From Sedimenticola thiotaurini (GTDB taxonomy: Bacteria; Pseudomonadota; Gammaproteobacteria; Chromatiales; Chromatiaceae), in contig VMRY01000009.1 of assembly GCA_007713595.1 (NCBI GenBank), positions 1 through 64,000 of the forward strand: a stretch of 64,000 nucleotides of DNA, read 5' to 3'. Positions 9,069 to 17,193 of this stretch are shown piece by piece. The position numbers and the translations under genes are program-made. Each line of letters begins with the position of its first letter. The stretch's first letter is position 1. The notes under the pieces are model-generated. The model had not been told where the DNA came from. It made no database searches and worked only from the letters and a program-made list of their open reading frames with translations.

Positions 9069-9857
9069 TTATCTAACCATTTGAGGCATCGGGGGCATAG
9101 GCATCTGCGGCATTTGCATTTGGGGTATTTGTGGCATCGGGACGCGCGCATAGTTTGGGAAATCAGGATTCAGCCAGCCTGGCTGAGCAAGCTTCTCTTC
9201 TGCTGGTCTGATCCTGGACACATAGTCCAATACGGCCAGTTCCTCACGTGGTGTAAAACGCTGAATCTGCCTAACCATTTTTTCGTCTGCATTGCGCCGC
9301 TTACCTGAGCGAATCCAGTCGAATTGACGAATAAGATAGTAATAGTTTTGACCTTGAATAAGTGGAATATGATCGGTTTTATCGCCCTCCCCCTGTTTGC
9401 CGTGGCACTCCGAACACTCTTCCATATACAAACGTTCACCCAATTCCAGATCAAAACCGGGCCCAAACGAGTTATTCGGACTCATTGGTAGCTTTGATAT
9501 ATAGGCGGCCACATCAGCAATCTCCTGGGCACCCCCCAAAAGTCGCGGAGAGGTAAATGGCAACATTGTTGGGTTATCTCTATTCCTGGCCCGGATGTCC
9601 GCCAACTGTTTTATAAGCACGCTCGCCTGCTGACCTGCGATCTGAGGATACATGCCATCCGGGCTAGCCCACCCCTCGGGTCGATGACACACGGTGCAGA
9701 TCATAAAGACCTTTTTACCATTCTCTATATTCGGCGTCAGGTGTATAGCCTTCTCAACCTCACGCGCAGCTTCTTCGGGACCCTGTGCAGATAGATAGCT
9801 GGCATTTACACTGAGTGCTGCAAAGAGAATGCTTTTAACGCTTTTTTTAAATACCAT
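9069..9857 (-). CDS. Periplasmic diheme cytochrome c with Met-rich tail
   Basis: A 262-aa protein, with the start placed at the ATG at 9857 because GGGAGG precedes it by six bases; an upstream ATG has no such site. A signal peptide (about residues 1-24) is followed by two cytochrome c domains with CTVCH and CSECH heme sites, the arrangement of cytochrome c4/c553. The last 24 residues are a repeat of Met, Pro and Gln (MPQIPQ, MQMPQ, MPMPPMPQ), unusual for this family and possibly metal-binding or surface-interacting. It converges on fccAB and may accept electrons from sulfide oxidation, but that is inference. Confidence 0.8.
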   Translation of the reverse strand: MVFKKSVKSILFAALSVNASYLSAQGPEEAAREVEKAIHLTPNIENGKKVFMICTVCHRPEGWASPDGMYPQIAGQQASVLIKQLADIRARNRDNPTMLPFTSPRLLGGAQEIADVAAYISKLPMSPNNSFGPGFDLELGERLYMEECSECHGKQGEGDKTDHIPLIQGQNYYYLIRQFDWIRSGKRRNADEKMVRQIQRFTPREELAVLDYVSRIRPAEEKLAQPGWLNPDFPNYARVPMPQIPQMQMPQMPMPPMPQMVR

Positions 9858-9942
9858 TTCTGCCTCCCTGTTGGCATACATCCCGTGCTGCTGCCTCTAT
9901 AACCATTAGGACAGTCTTATTAAAGATATACGGCAGTGAAGA

Positions 9943-9953
9943 GTAACTGTTAC
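9943..9953. promoter_or_regulatory. Palindrome between divergent cytochrome and kinase genes
   Basis: GTAAC-T-GTTAC is a perfect 11-bp palindrome in the gap between the minus-strand cytochrome and the plus-strand hybrid kinase. A regulator site is possible; nothing identifies the protein. Confidence 0.25.
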
Positions 9954-10053
9954 AAATAACGTACTTCAATAGGGTATTTCCCTTAACAGATAAATCAATA
10001 GAAATATCAAGAGGGCTTATCATCAAGTGAACCTCTGGTCCAGATAACTTCTG

Positions 10054-12102
10054 ATGTACACTGGGCTATCGAAATTAAGGATTAACCGTTCATACAATAT
10101 GAATATCCGCTGGAAACTATTCACTACCATTAGCACGGCTCTGGCTATAAACCTGGCCGTCGGTTATTACGCTGTAATCAGCTTAAAACAGGCTGCCGCA
10201 CATGCGAATCAGATTGCCGAACATACATTCCAGATTGTCACTGAAAGTCTGACCACACAGGTTCACTTCAAGAAACAGGTACAGGAGTGGAAAAACATTC
10301 TCATTAGAGGAGATCAACCCGAACTCTACCAAAAATATTTAGACCAGTTTCTTCATGAAGAGCAACAAACCCAAGAAAGCATAAATAAACTACTCACACA
10401 ATTGGAACCCAACACATCCTCCTGGGAGGCCGCCAGCGATTTCAAAAAATCCCACAAAACCCTGGGATTGCAGTATCGCCAAGCCTTAGATTCCATCGAC
10501 AGCATCAACAGCTTAACCTACATCGTAGTTGATAAGCAGGTCAGAGGCATTGACCGGCAGCCTACAGAGCTCATGGATCAGGTTGTCGAAGCCGCCAACC
10601 AGTACAAAAATGAAAACCTGGGGAAAATAATTCAACACCAGCATGCAATCGAACAGCGCATTCTTTTCGCTGTTATCGGTTTATTGACCCTGACCGTAGC
10701 AGCCCTTGTCTGGTTTGCTGATCGCAGCATTGCCCATCCAATTGTAGAAGCAACAAGGGTTGCCCGACGCATCACCATGGGAGACCTCACAGGGCCTATC
10801 CCTGGGCATGGCAGTGATGAAGCTGGTGAATTATTAAAAGCAATGAAAAGCATGCAGGAGAGCCTGGCCAGTTCGCAAAGTGAACTTAAGCAGGAGAAAT
10901 CGCTCCTAGCTGAACGCGTTAACAGGAGGACTCATGCCCTTAATATCGCCAATGCGGAACTGGCACAGGCAGCAAAAACCAAGGATATGTTCCTCGCAAC
11001 TATGAGCCATGAACTGCGAACCCCGTTGACAACCATCATGGGATTGACGGAAATGTTACAAGACGCCCTTTACGGACCAATCAATAGTGGACAAAAACGT
11101 TCACTTGCTACGGTACAGGAGAGCTCCCGACATCTTCTGACACTGATCAATGACATCCTTGATGTGGCCAAGGTCGAATCAGGAAAGATGGAATTGAAAT
11201 GGGACTATCTGCCTATTGAGCAGCTGGTTGAAGCAAGTCTAAGGCTGGTGCGTCAGCCCGCCAATACCAAAAAACATCATATCGAGCAGAAGATTGACCC
11301 AATGGTAAAACTCATCCATGGAGATGGGCGACGCTTGAAGCAGCTTCTGGTTAATCTATTGGGCAATGCCATCAAGTTCACACCGGAGGGTGGAAAGATC
11401 GGCCTCGAAATAAAGGGCAACGACGAGCTGGACCGGGTTGAGTTATCTGTATGGGATGACGGTATTGGAATCGAACCAATACAACAGACGCATCTCTTTG
11501 AGCCATTTGTACAGGTCGACAATGAATCTACCCGGCGATACAGCGGGACTGGATTGGGGCTGACCCTGGTCAAGCGAATGGCGCAGTTGCACGGCGGTGA
11601 TGTGAGTGTCAATAGTGATGTTGGCAAGGGCAGTCGCTTTACCGTCACCCTTCCCTGGAACAGAGATGATAACAACGCCCACTATCAAAAAATGGCGAAC
11701 GAACATGCCGCAGATTCGCCGGCGCAACACCAATCGATTCAGGGTGTCACCCTGCTATTGACCGAAGACAACCCGGCGAATCAAGCCATGATGAGTGATT
11801 TCCTGCGCCTTCAGGGATTCAATGTAGTGAGCGCGGGTAATGGCTTAGACGCACTCAAACTCGCTTATAAACACCTGCCCGCCATTATTCTTATGGATAT
11901 TCAGTTGAGTGATATGGATGGACTGGAGGTCACTCGTCAGCTGCGCAACCACCCAGTATTGGCCTCCATCCCCATAATTGCACTCACTGCCCTGGCAATG
12001 CCGGGTGATCGTGAACGCTGTCTTGAAGCAGGTATGGATGATTATCTCAGTAAACCTGTTGGGCTGAAGGAGATCTATCACAGACTGCTGACCTACCTGT
12101 AA
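10054..12102 (+). CDS. Hybrid sensor histidine kinase with C-terminal receiver
   Basis: A 682-aa protein. There are two transmembrane helices (about 27-45 and 205-228) around an all-helical periplasmic sensor region. After these come a HAMP domain, a HisKA domain (MSHELRTPL, the phospho-acceptor His), an HATPase domain with the usual N, G1 (DDGIGIE) and G2 (GTGLGLTLVK) boxes, and a receiver domain (about 565-682; ILMDIQL Asp and a late KP). It has no separate response regulator nearby; the attached receiver or the diguanylate cyclase downstream may be its output. Neither this ATG nor the one at 10099 (MNIRWKLF) has a good ribosome-binding site; the latter resembles usual kinase N-termini. Confidence 0.85.
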   Translation: MYTGLSKLRINRSYNMNIRWKLFTTISTALAINLAVGYYAVISLKQAAAHANQIAEHTFQIVTESLTTQVHFKKQVQEWKNILIRGDQPELYQKYLDQFLHEEQQTQESINKLLTQLEPNTSSWEAASDFKKSHKTLGLQYRQALDSIDSINSLTYIVVDKQVRGIDRQPTELMDQVVEAANQYKNENLGKIIQHQHAIEQRILFAVIGLLTLTVAALVWFADRSIAHPIVEATRVARRITMGDLTGPIPGHGSDEAGELLKAMKSMQESLASSQSELKQEKSLLAERVNRRTHALNIANAELAQAAKTKDMFLATMSHELRTPLTTIMGLTEMLQDALYGPINSGQKRSLATVQESSRHLLTLINDILDVAKVESGKMELKWDYLPIEQLVEASLRLVRQPANTKKHHIEQKIDPMVKLIHGDGRRLKQLLVNLLGNAIKFTPEGGKIGLEIKGNDELDRVELSVWDDGIGIEPIQQTHLFEPFVQVDNESTRRYSGTGLGLTLVKRMAQLHGGDVSVNSDVGKGSRFTVTLPWNRDDNNAHYQKMANEHAADSPAQHQSIQGVTLLLTEDNPANQAMMSDFLRLQGFNVVSAGNGLDALKLAYKHLPAIILMDIQLSDMDGLEVTRQLRNHPVLASIPIIALTALAMPGDRERCLEAGMDDYLSKPVGLKEIYHRLLTYL

Positions 12103-12169
12103 CTCTACCGGTCAAATCTGTGGTATACGATAGAGTGTCATGGAGAATAGTTCCAAGTGGGAATAGTAA

Positions 12170-13291
12170 ATGGATTATAAGGCGATTATAGCCGAGCATA
12201 ACAATACCAGCCGCCTGGAGGATCGCCAGCGCCTGCGTTTAAGGCGCTTTCTGATGGCTCTCGCCTCCTACTTCATAGGCACACTCATGATCGGCCTACT
12301 GGTATGGCTGGGCTATCTAACTCCCCAGCATTACCTGTTTTTTATTGGCTTGATGGTCTTCATTAATATTCTGTTTTTCGTTTTATTCAAAACGGGATTA
12401 AATCTGCATTTCAGTGATCCAAGCCTGACATCGCTACAGATCCTTGCCAGCACTATCCTCACGATTCAGATCTCTTATATGGCCACTGGTGGAAGAGGCA
12501 TGCTGCTGTTGCTCTATCTCACCAGTCATATCTTTGGGGTATTCAGGCTCACCTTCCGGCAATTCCTACTATTGGATGCTTTTACTATAGTGGCCTATGC
12601 CTTCATGCTCAGTCTACTGGTTCAGAATCGCCCTGAAGCAATTGATCTAAAACTCGAACTGCTGCATTGGGGTGCACTGAGTATCACATTGCCCTCCTTC
12701 GCTTTACTCGGCGCCTATCTCAACCGTTTAAGGGAACGCTTGCGTGAGAGAAACAATCGCCTCAATCAGGCATTGGAAAAGATTCAGGAGCTGGCCGTTA
12801 CCGATGAACTGACCAGCCTACCTAATCGGCGATCCATCATGGAACAGCTTTCGAAGGAGTGGGAACGTAGCAAACGAAACGGCAGTCATTTTTGTATCGC
12901 CCTGCTGGATCTCGACCTGTTCAAAGAGATTAATGATACCTATGGTCATCTCGCTGGCGATGCTGTGTTAAAGGAGTTTTCCAGTATAGTCACCACAGAG
13001 CTTCGCAGCCCGGACAGCATTGGACGGTATGGCGGAGAAGAGTTTTTGCTGATTATGCCAGACACGCAGATAACCGAGGCGCAAAAGGTAGCTGAGCGAA
13101 TTAGGGAGAGAATTGCCCGGCATGAATTCGTAGATATTGCTCCAGGAGTCACCATCCAGGTCTCTATCGGTTTAACAGAGCACGATGACCAACCCATTCA
13201 AGAACTGATTAAACGAGCCGATCTTGCACTCTACCAATCGAAGAAGAGCGGACGTAACAGGGTTTCAGTTCACTCATCAGCCGACGTTTAA
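12170..13291 (+). CDS. Membrane-bound diguanylate cyclase (GGDEF)
   Basis: A 373-aa protein. The first 200 residues form about six transmembrane helices. A short coiled segment (RERLRERNNRLNQALEKI) leads to a GGDEF domain with the intact active motif GGEEF (YGGEEFLLIMP) and the VTDELTSLPNRR start. It should make cyclic di-GMP. There is no obvious RxxD inhibitory site five residues before GGEEF, so feedback inhibition is uncertain. It lies 67 bp after the hybrid kinase gene and may be co-transcribed with it. It converges on the formate dehydrogenase operon. Confidence 0.88.
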   Translation: MDYKAIIAEHNNTSRLEDRQRLRLRRFLMALASYFIGTLMIGLLVWLGYLTPQHYLFFIGLMVFINILFFVLFKTGLNLHFSDPSLTSLQILASTILTIQISYMATGGRGMLLLLYLTSHIFGVFRLTFRQFLLLDAFTIVAYAFMLSLLVQNRPEAIDLKLELLHWGALSITLPSFALLGAYLNRLRERLRERNNRLNQALEKIQELAVTDELTSLPNRRSIMEQLSKEWERSKRNGSHFCIALLDLDLFKEINDTYGHLAGDAVLKEFSSIVTTELRSPDSIGRYGGEEFLLIMPDTQITEAQKVAERIRERIARHEFVDIAPGVTIQVSIGLTEHDDQPIQELIKRADLALYQSKKSGRNRVSVHSSADV

Positions 13292-13396
13292 CCGCGCCTT
13301 GGCAACACTGCAGCACTGCCTTTGATACTCCAGCCTTACTACGCCAACCAGCGATTTCACTTTCACAAATCATCTAGCTACCTGCTGATTTGGACA

Positions 13397-14668
13397 TTAC
13401 CCAGGAGTGACGTTATGGGAGAGATGCTCAGCCACTAACTCTGTAAGGCCGATCACTTGAACGTCCATTTCACGATCCTCAATCCCCTCTTCCAGTACAA
13501 TACGGCAGTTGGCGCAGGCGGTGACCATGGTCTTGACGCCCAGTGCCTCAATCTGTTTCCGTTTGCGGTCAAACACTTTGAGACGCAACTCCTCGGCACG
13601 CTCATTGGCACTGACACCGCCGCCGCCGCCGCAACACCAGTTCATCGTCCCATGGTCAGCCATCTCGACAAAGCCAGTGGCCACCTTGGCCAGCAGATCC
13701 CTGGGTGGTTCCACCACACCGCCGCGTCTTACAATCTGGCAGGGGTCATGAAAAGTCAGCGGTATATCTGTGTGACCTGACAGCAGCAGGCGTCCATCCT
13801 TTTGCAGTTGATCCAGCAGTTCCAGTATATGGATGATCTCGAACTTATAGGGCCGGCCAATAAGATTTGGACCCTCCCAGCGAATGGCAGTATAGGCATG
13901 CCCACACTCGGGGCTGATCACGTATTTGACACCCAGTGACTCGGCCGCATTGACCACCCGACTGACAATCTCCCTAGCCGCATCATGGCTGCCGATTTGG
14001 ATACCGCTATTGGTGGCTTCAAACGCTTCACTGCTGATAGTCCAGGAGACCTTGGCCGCGTCAAAGATACGGGCAATACTCTCGATGTATTCCGGGAAGT
14101 TCACCACCTCCATGGAGGAGAAGAGAGTCATGTAATCAGCCCCAGGCTGATCCATGGGTATTTTCAGGCCTGTGTTCTTCTCCACATGGATCAGGGCGGC
14201 CTGCAACGTCTTCAGGGTAATTCCCATCGGGCTGCCTATAGTCAGGGCACGATGTGTCGCCTCCTGCATACCGACCGGCGCATAGCCTGCAGCAGAGAAG
14301 CCCTCCCGCTCCTTGCGGATCATATAAGTGATATCGTTACCGACCGGGCAGACCATAGAGCAACGACCACACATAGTGCAGCTGTCATAAACCAGTTCCT
14401 CCCAGTCCGCAAAGTCCTGCTCGGTCAGCGGCTTACTCAATCCCATTTTGATGGCAAACTTGCCCCAGAAGGTGTGCTGCGCTTTCCACAATCGCCGCAT
14501 CGGTTCCAATTTGTAAATCGGTGTGTAGCGTGGATCATCGGTTTCGGTATAGAAAAGACATGCCTCGGCACAGAGTCCGCAGTGAACGCAAGCGGAAAAG
14601 TAGGCGGCGATCCGAGAATCTATCTGCCGACTCAGTACTTCCACCCCTTTTGCGAAATCATGACTCAT
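13397..14668 (-). CDS. HdrD/DsrK-like iron-sulfur protein with CCG domains
   Basis: A 423-aa soluble protein. Two 4Fe-4S ferredoxin sites lie in the first 125 residues (CVHCGLCAEAC and CTMCGRCSMVCP). Then come two cysteine-rich CCG-type regions: the first is degenerate (PECGHAYTA), the second complete (DPCQIVRR…NWCCGGGGG…ACANC). This is the architecture of HdrD, DsrK and TmcB, the catalytic cytoplasmic subunits of membrane disulfide-reductase-like complexes. It follows a NarI-like cytochrome b, as in DsrMK/HdrDE, and is the last gene of the formate dehydrogenase operon. It may connect quinone to a cytoplasmic thiol/disulfide or sulfur carrier. GGGAGA six bases upstream supports the ATG. Confidence 0.8.
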   Translation of the reverse strand: MSHDFAKGVEVLSRQIDSRIAAYFSACVHCGLCAEACLFYTETDDPRYTPIYKLEPMRRLWKAQHTFWGKFAIKMGLSKPLTEQDFADWEELVYDSCTMCGRCSMVCPVGNDITYMIRKEREGFSAAGYAPVGMQEATHRALTIGSPMGITLKTLQAALIHVEKNTGLKIPMDQPGADYMTLFSSMEVVNFPEYIESIARIFDAAKVSWTISSEAFEATNSGIQIGSHDAAREIVSRVVNAAESLGVKYVISPECGHAYTAIRWEGPNLIGRPYKFEIIHILELLDQLQKDGRLLLSGHTDIPLTFHDPCQIVRRGGVVEPPRDLLAKVATGFVEMADHGTMNWCCGGGGGVSANERAEELRLKVFDRKRKQIEALGVKTMVTACANCRIVLEEGIEDREMDVQVIGLTELVAEHLSHNVTPG

Positions 14669-14682
14669 AATCTCTCCCTGCC

Positions 14683-15324
14683 TCAGGCGTTAACACCTTT
14701 GCGACCCATAACAGCACCACTATAGCTACGGCTGAACACAAAGGTAAAAGCATGCATCAGGCTACTGAACGGAAAATAGATCAACAGCAGTTCAGCCAGA
14801 AACAGGTGCAGCAGACGCAACGGTTCGAATGCCTGCGCCAGTGCCAGACACCCGGTCAGCATCACCAGAAATACCAGACCAGTACCGATGTAATCATCGG
14901 CGTTTGAGAGCAGCCGCGTTACCGGGTGCAACAAACGGTGCAGCCAAAGCAGGAGCAAACCGATAAAGGCAATTTCGGCGCTGATGATAAATGCCCAATA
15001 AGGCAGCGCCGGCCAGGAAAATCCAGTGATCCGTTCAGCGATGAAGTCCACATGAGGCCGTGCAAAAAACAACAGTGCGAACAATCCAATATGAAACAGA
15101 TACCCTGCAACAAAGGTCAGTCTGCCGCGTGTTGCAACATCCCGCCGTGGTATAAAACGACTAAACAGGTTGCGCAGGGCGCCAGTTGACCCACCGGAAC
15201 GGGGCACGGCCAGATCCGGCTTCAACCCGGCACGCAGGATGGAAATCAACCGAAACAGCACACCAATACAGAACACAACCAGGGAGAAATACCAGAACGG
15301 CCCGTCAATCAATTCACCAATCAT
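14683..15324 (-). CDS. NarI/DsrM/HdrE-like membrane cytochrome b
   Basis: A 213-aa membrane protein with five hydrophobic segments and several His residues suitable as heme b ligands (for example GYLFHIG, LLWLHRLLH, LLHLFLAE and SSLMHAF). It resembles the NarI/DsrM/HdrE family that exchanges electrons with the quinone pool. It pairs with the HdrD-like protein 14 bp downstream, as DsrM pairs with DsrK. The start ATG overlaps the fdhC stop (TGATG), so the two are translationally coupled. Its place beside a second cytochrome b subunit (FdhC) is unusual. Confidence 0.78.
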   Translation of the reverse strand: MIGELIDGPFWYFSLVVFCIGVLFRLISILRAGLKPDLAVPRSGGSTGALRNLFSRFIPRRDVATRGRLTFVAGYLFHIGLFALLFFARPHVDFIAERITGFSWPALPYWAFIISAEIAFIGLLLLWLHRLLHPVTRLLSNADDYIGTGLVFLVMLTGCLALAQAFEPLRLLHLFLAELLLIYFPFSSLMHAFTFVFSRSYSGAVMGRKGVNA

Positions 15325-16418
15325 CAGCCTGTCTCCTGCGCACTGGTGGCTGCATGCTGTTGGGTATCCCCATCCCCACGCAACCGTGATACCTCGACAT
15401 CAGTAATCACCTTACCCTCCTGCTCACAGAGAGTGGCCCATTCAGCATGATGTTCCCGTGCCCAGTTCAGGTCACAATAACCGGTGGTCATACCATCCAG
15501 AGCCCCCTCCATACCGACCGATCCGATATAAATATGGCCCATGATCACCAGAATCATCAGCAGTGTGGTAAGCGCGTGGGAGACATGGGACAGTTCCATG
15601 GTTATCCGCGCCTGCCCGAAAACCGGAAACACCAGTATCAGACCGGAACCCACGATCACAGCACCCACCAGCACCAGCAACCAGAACATGCTTTTCTCGC
15701 CCATATTGAAAAAGTTCGAGGGCACATGCCCCTTGCCGATGATACCGCCACCTTTCAGCAGCCAAGTGAGATCACCTTTCTGGTAGATATTACGCCGGAC
15801 AAAGCGGATAAACACCAGCAACAGGGCTACGGCAAAAACCGGCCCGAACAGGTTGTGTCCCTCCTTACTGGCGGAGGCGAGCAACGAAAAAACCTCGGAG
15901 CCGATCCAGGGTAGTAGCAGCGATCGGCCAAACAGCAGAATCAGTCCGGTCAGTGCGAGAAACAGGAAAACCGAGGCAATGAACCAGTGAATCATCCGTT
16001 CATAAAGGGTATAGCGGAACAGTTTTTTATTGCTGATGCCTGCCTTGACCCTGATCTTGCCACGTACCAGAAAGAACAGGATCAGCAACAGCAGCATGCC
16101 GGCCAGCAGATAGCCACTGTAGGGAATCAGCTGTTTCATGCGGAAATTGCGCCATGTCTCACCATAGGGATTGATCAGAGTTCCGCTCTCCACTCCAGCT
16201 ATCTGCGATCTTCCTGAAGTCACACCATCACGTTGCCGTACTTCACGCCACAGATCAGTGCTGGGATTGGGCACCTGTATCGCAGGAGCGTTGCCCGCGG
16301 TTTCCGCCATGGCATGGGGAGCCATCAGCAGCAGGAAAGCCAGCACCAGAGTCAGCATGAGAACCGCAGAGAAACCTGCCGTCTCAACTCCCGCTGATGA
16401 AAATAATGCCCGTCTCAT
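15324..16418 (-). CDS. fdhC: FdhC: formate dehydrogenase cytochrome b556 (gamma) subunit
   Basis: A 364-aa protein. The start at 16418 is chosen because AGGAGAG precedes it; a longer frame upstream lacks a site. There is an N-terminal signal-like helix (ending HAMA), a periplasmic stretch, one single transmembrane helix, and then the four-helix cytochrome b domain that starts FRYTLYERMIHWF. The His residues in that segment and in LSHVSHALTTLL are heme-ligand candidates. It anchors FdhAB in the membrane and reduces quinone. It sits downstream of fdhA and fdhB in the usual order. Prediction for the family is strong; the signal-bearing N-terminal extension is common in FdoI-like proteins of this type. 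Confidence 0.88.
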   Translation of the reverse strand: MRRALFSSAGVETAGFSAVLMLTLVLAFLLLMAPHAMAETAGNAPAIQVPNPSTDLWREVRQRDGVTSGRSQIAGVESGTLINPYGETWRNFRMKQLIPYSGYLLAGMLLLLILFFLVRGKIRVKAGISNKKLFRYTLYERMIHWFIASVFLFLALTGLILLFGRSLLLPWIGSEVFSLLASASKEGHNLFGPVFAVALLLVFIRFVRRNIYQKGDLTWLLKGGGIIGKGHVPSNFFNMGEKSMFWLLVLVGAVIVGSGLILVFPVFGQARITMELSHVSHALTTLLMILVIMGHIYIGSVGMEGALDGMTTGYCDLNWAREHHAEWATLCEQEGKVITDVEVSRLRGDGDTQQHAATSAQETG

Positions 16419-16547
16419 CAATCTCTCCTGATAACCCATCCTGCAGAATAAATTCCCACTGCAGGAGGTGCTTCGCCTTTGCAAGACCGGTTGCCAGCAG
16501 AAAGCTGGCAACCGGTCTGCCTGAACCAACATCACTATCTTCGATGG

Positions 16548-17177
16548 CTATTTTTTGACGCTGCTTTTACCCTCCATTCCGCTTGATGCACGGAATGCGG
16601 CATTCTGATAGGAGACACCCCGGTTGAGTACACTGGCACCCCGGTTGATCACCCGTTCCCGATAGATATCCGAAATCACATTGGCATCACCAGCCAGCAG
16701 TGCCTTGGTGGAACACATTTCCGCACAGAGCGGTAGCTTGCCTTCTGCAAGCCGATTGGAACCGTACTTCCTGCGCTCATCGACGCTGTGATCCTCTTCC
16801 GGCCCACCAGCGCAGAAGGTACATTTGTCCATCTTGCCACGGGAGCCAAACGCCCCTTCCTGGGGAAACTGCGGTGCGCCGAATGGACAGGCGTAAAAAC
16901 AGTAACCGCAACCGATACAGATATCCTTATCATGCAGTACGACACCATCAATCGTATCGTAGATACAGTCGACCGGGCAGACAGCGATACAGGGGGCATC
17001 AGAGCAGTGCATGCAGGCCACCGAAAGTGAACGCTCTCCAGGCTCACCATCCTTGATGGTCACCACGCGACGGCGATTCACACCCCAGGGCACTTCATTC
17101 TCGTTTTTACAGGCTGTAACACAGGCGTTGCACTCAATGCAGCGTTCAGCGTCACAATAGAATTTCATTCGAGCCAT
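16548..17177 (-). CDS. fdhB: FdhB: formate dehydrogenase iron-sulfur (beta) subunit
   Basis: A 209-aa protein with four 4Fe-4S cysteine clusters (CIECNACVTAC, CMHCSDAPCIAVCPVDC, CIGCGYCFYACPFG and CTFCAGG...CAEMC), the pattern of FdnH/FdoH-type subunits. It passes electrons from FdhA to FdhC. The start at 17177 is supported by AGAGG ten bases upstream; a longer upstream frame overlaps fdhA and is rejected. There is no C-terminal transmembrane anchor of the FdnH type, so attachment must be through FdhA and FdhC. Confidence 0.92.
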   Translation of the reverse strand: MARMKFYCDAERCIECNACVTACKNENEVPWGVNRRRVVTIKDGEPGERSLSVACMHCSDAPCIAVCPVDCIYDTIDGVVLHDKDICIGCGYCFYACPFGAPQFPQEGAFGSRGKMDKCTFCAGGPEEDHSVDERRKYGSNRLAEGKLPLCAEMCSTKALLAGDANVISDIYRERVINRGASVLNRGVSYQNAAFRASSGMEGKSSVKK

Positions 17178-17193
17178 TGTTTTATCCTCTTGT

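Noticed and set aside
13300-13330. GGCA…TGCC repeat as terminator between the GGDEF gene and the fdh operon
   Set aside because: Only four pairs in the outer stem and no T run on either strand.
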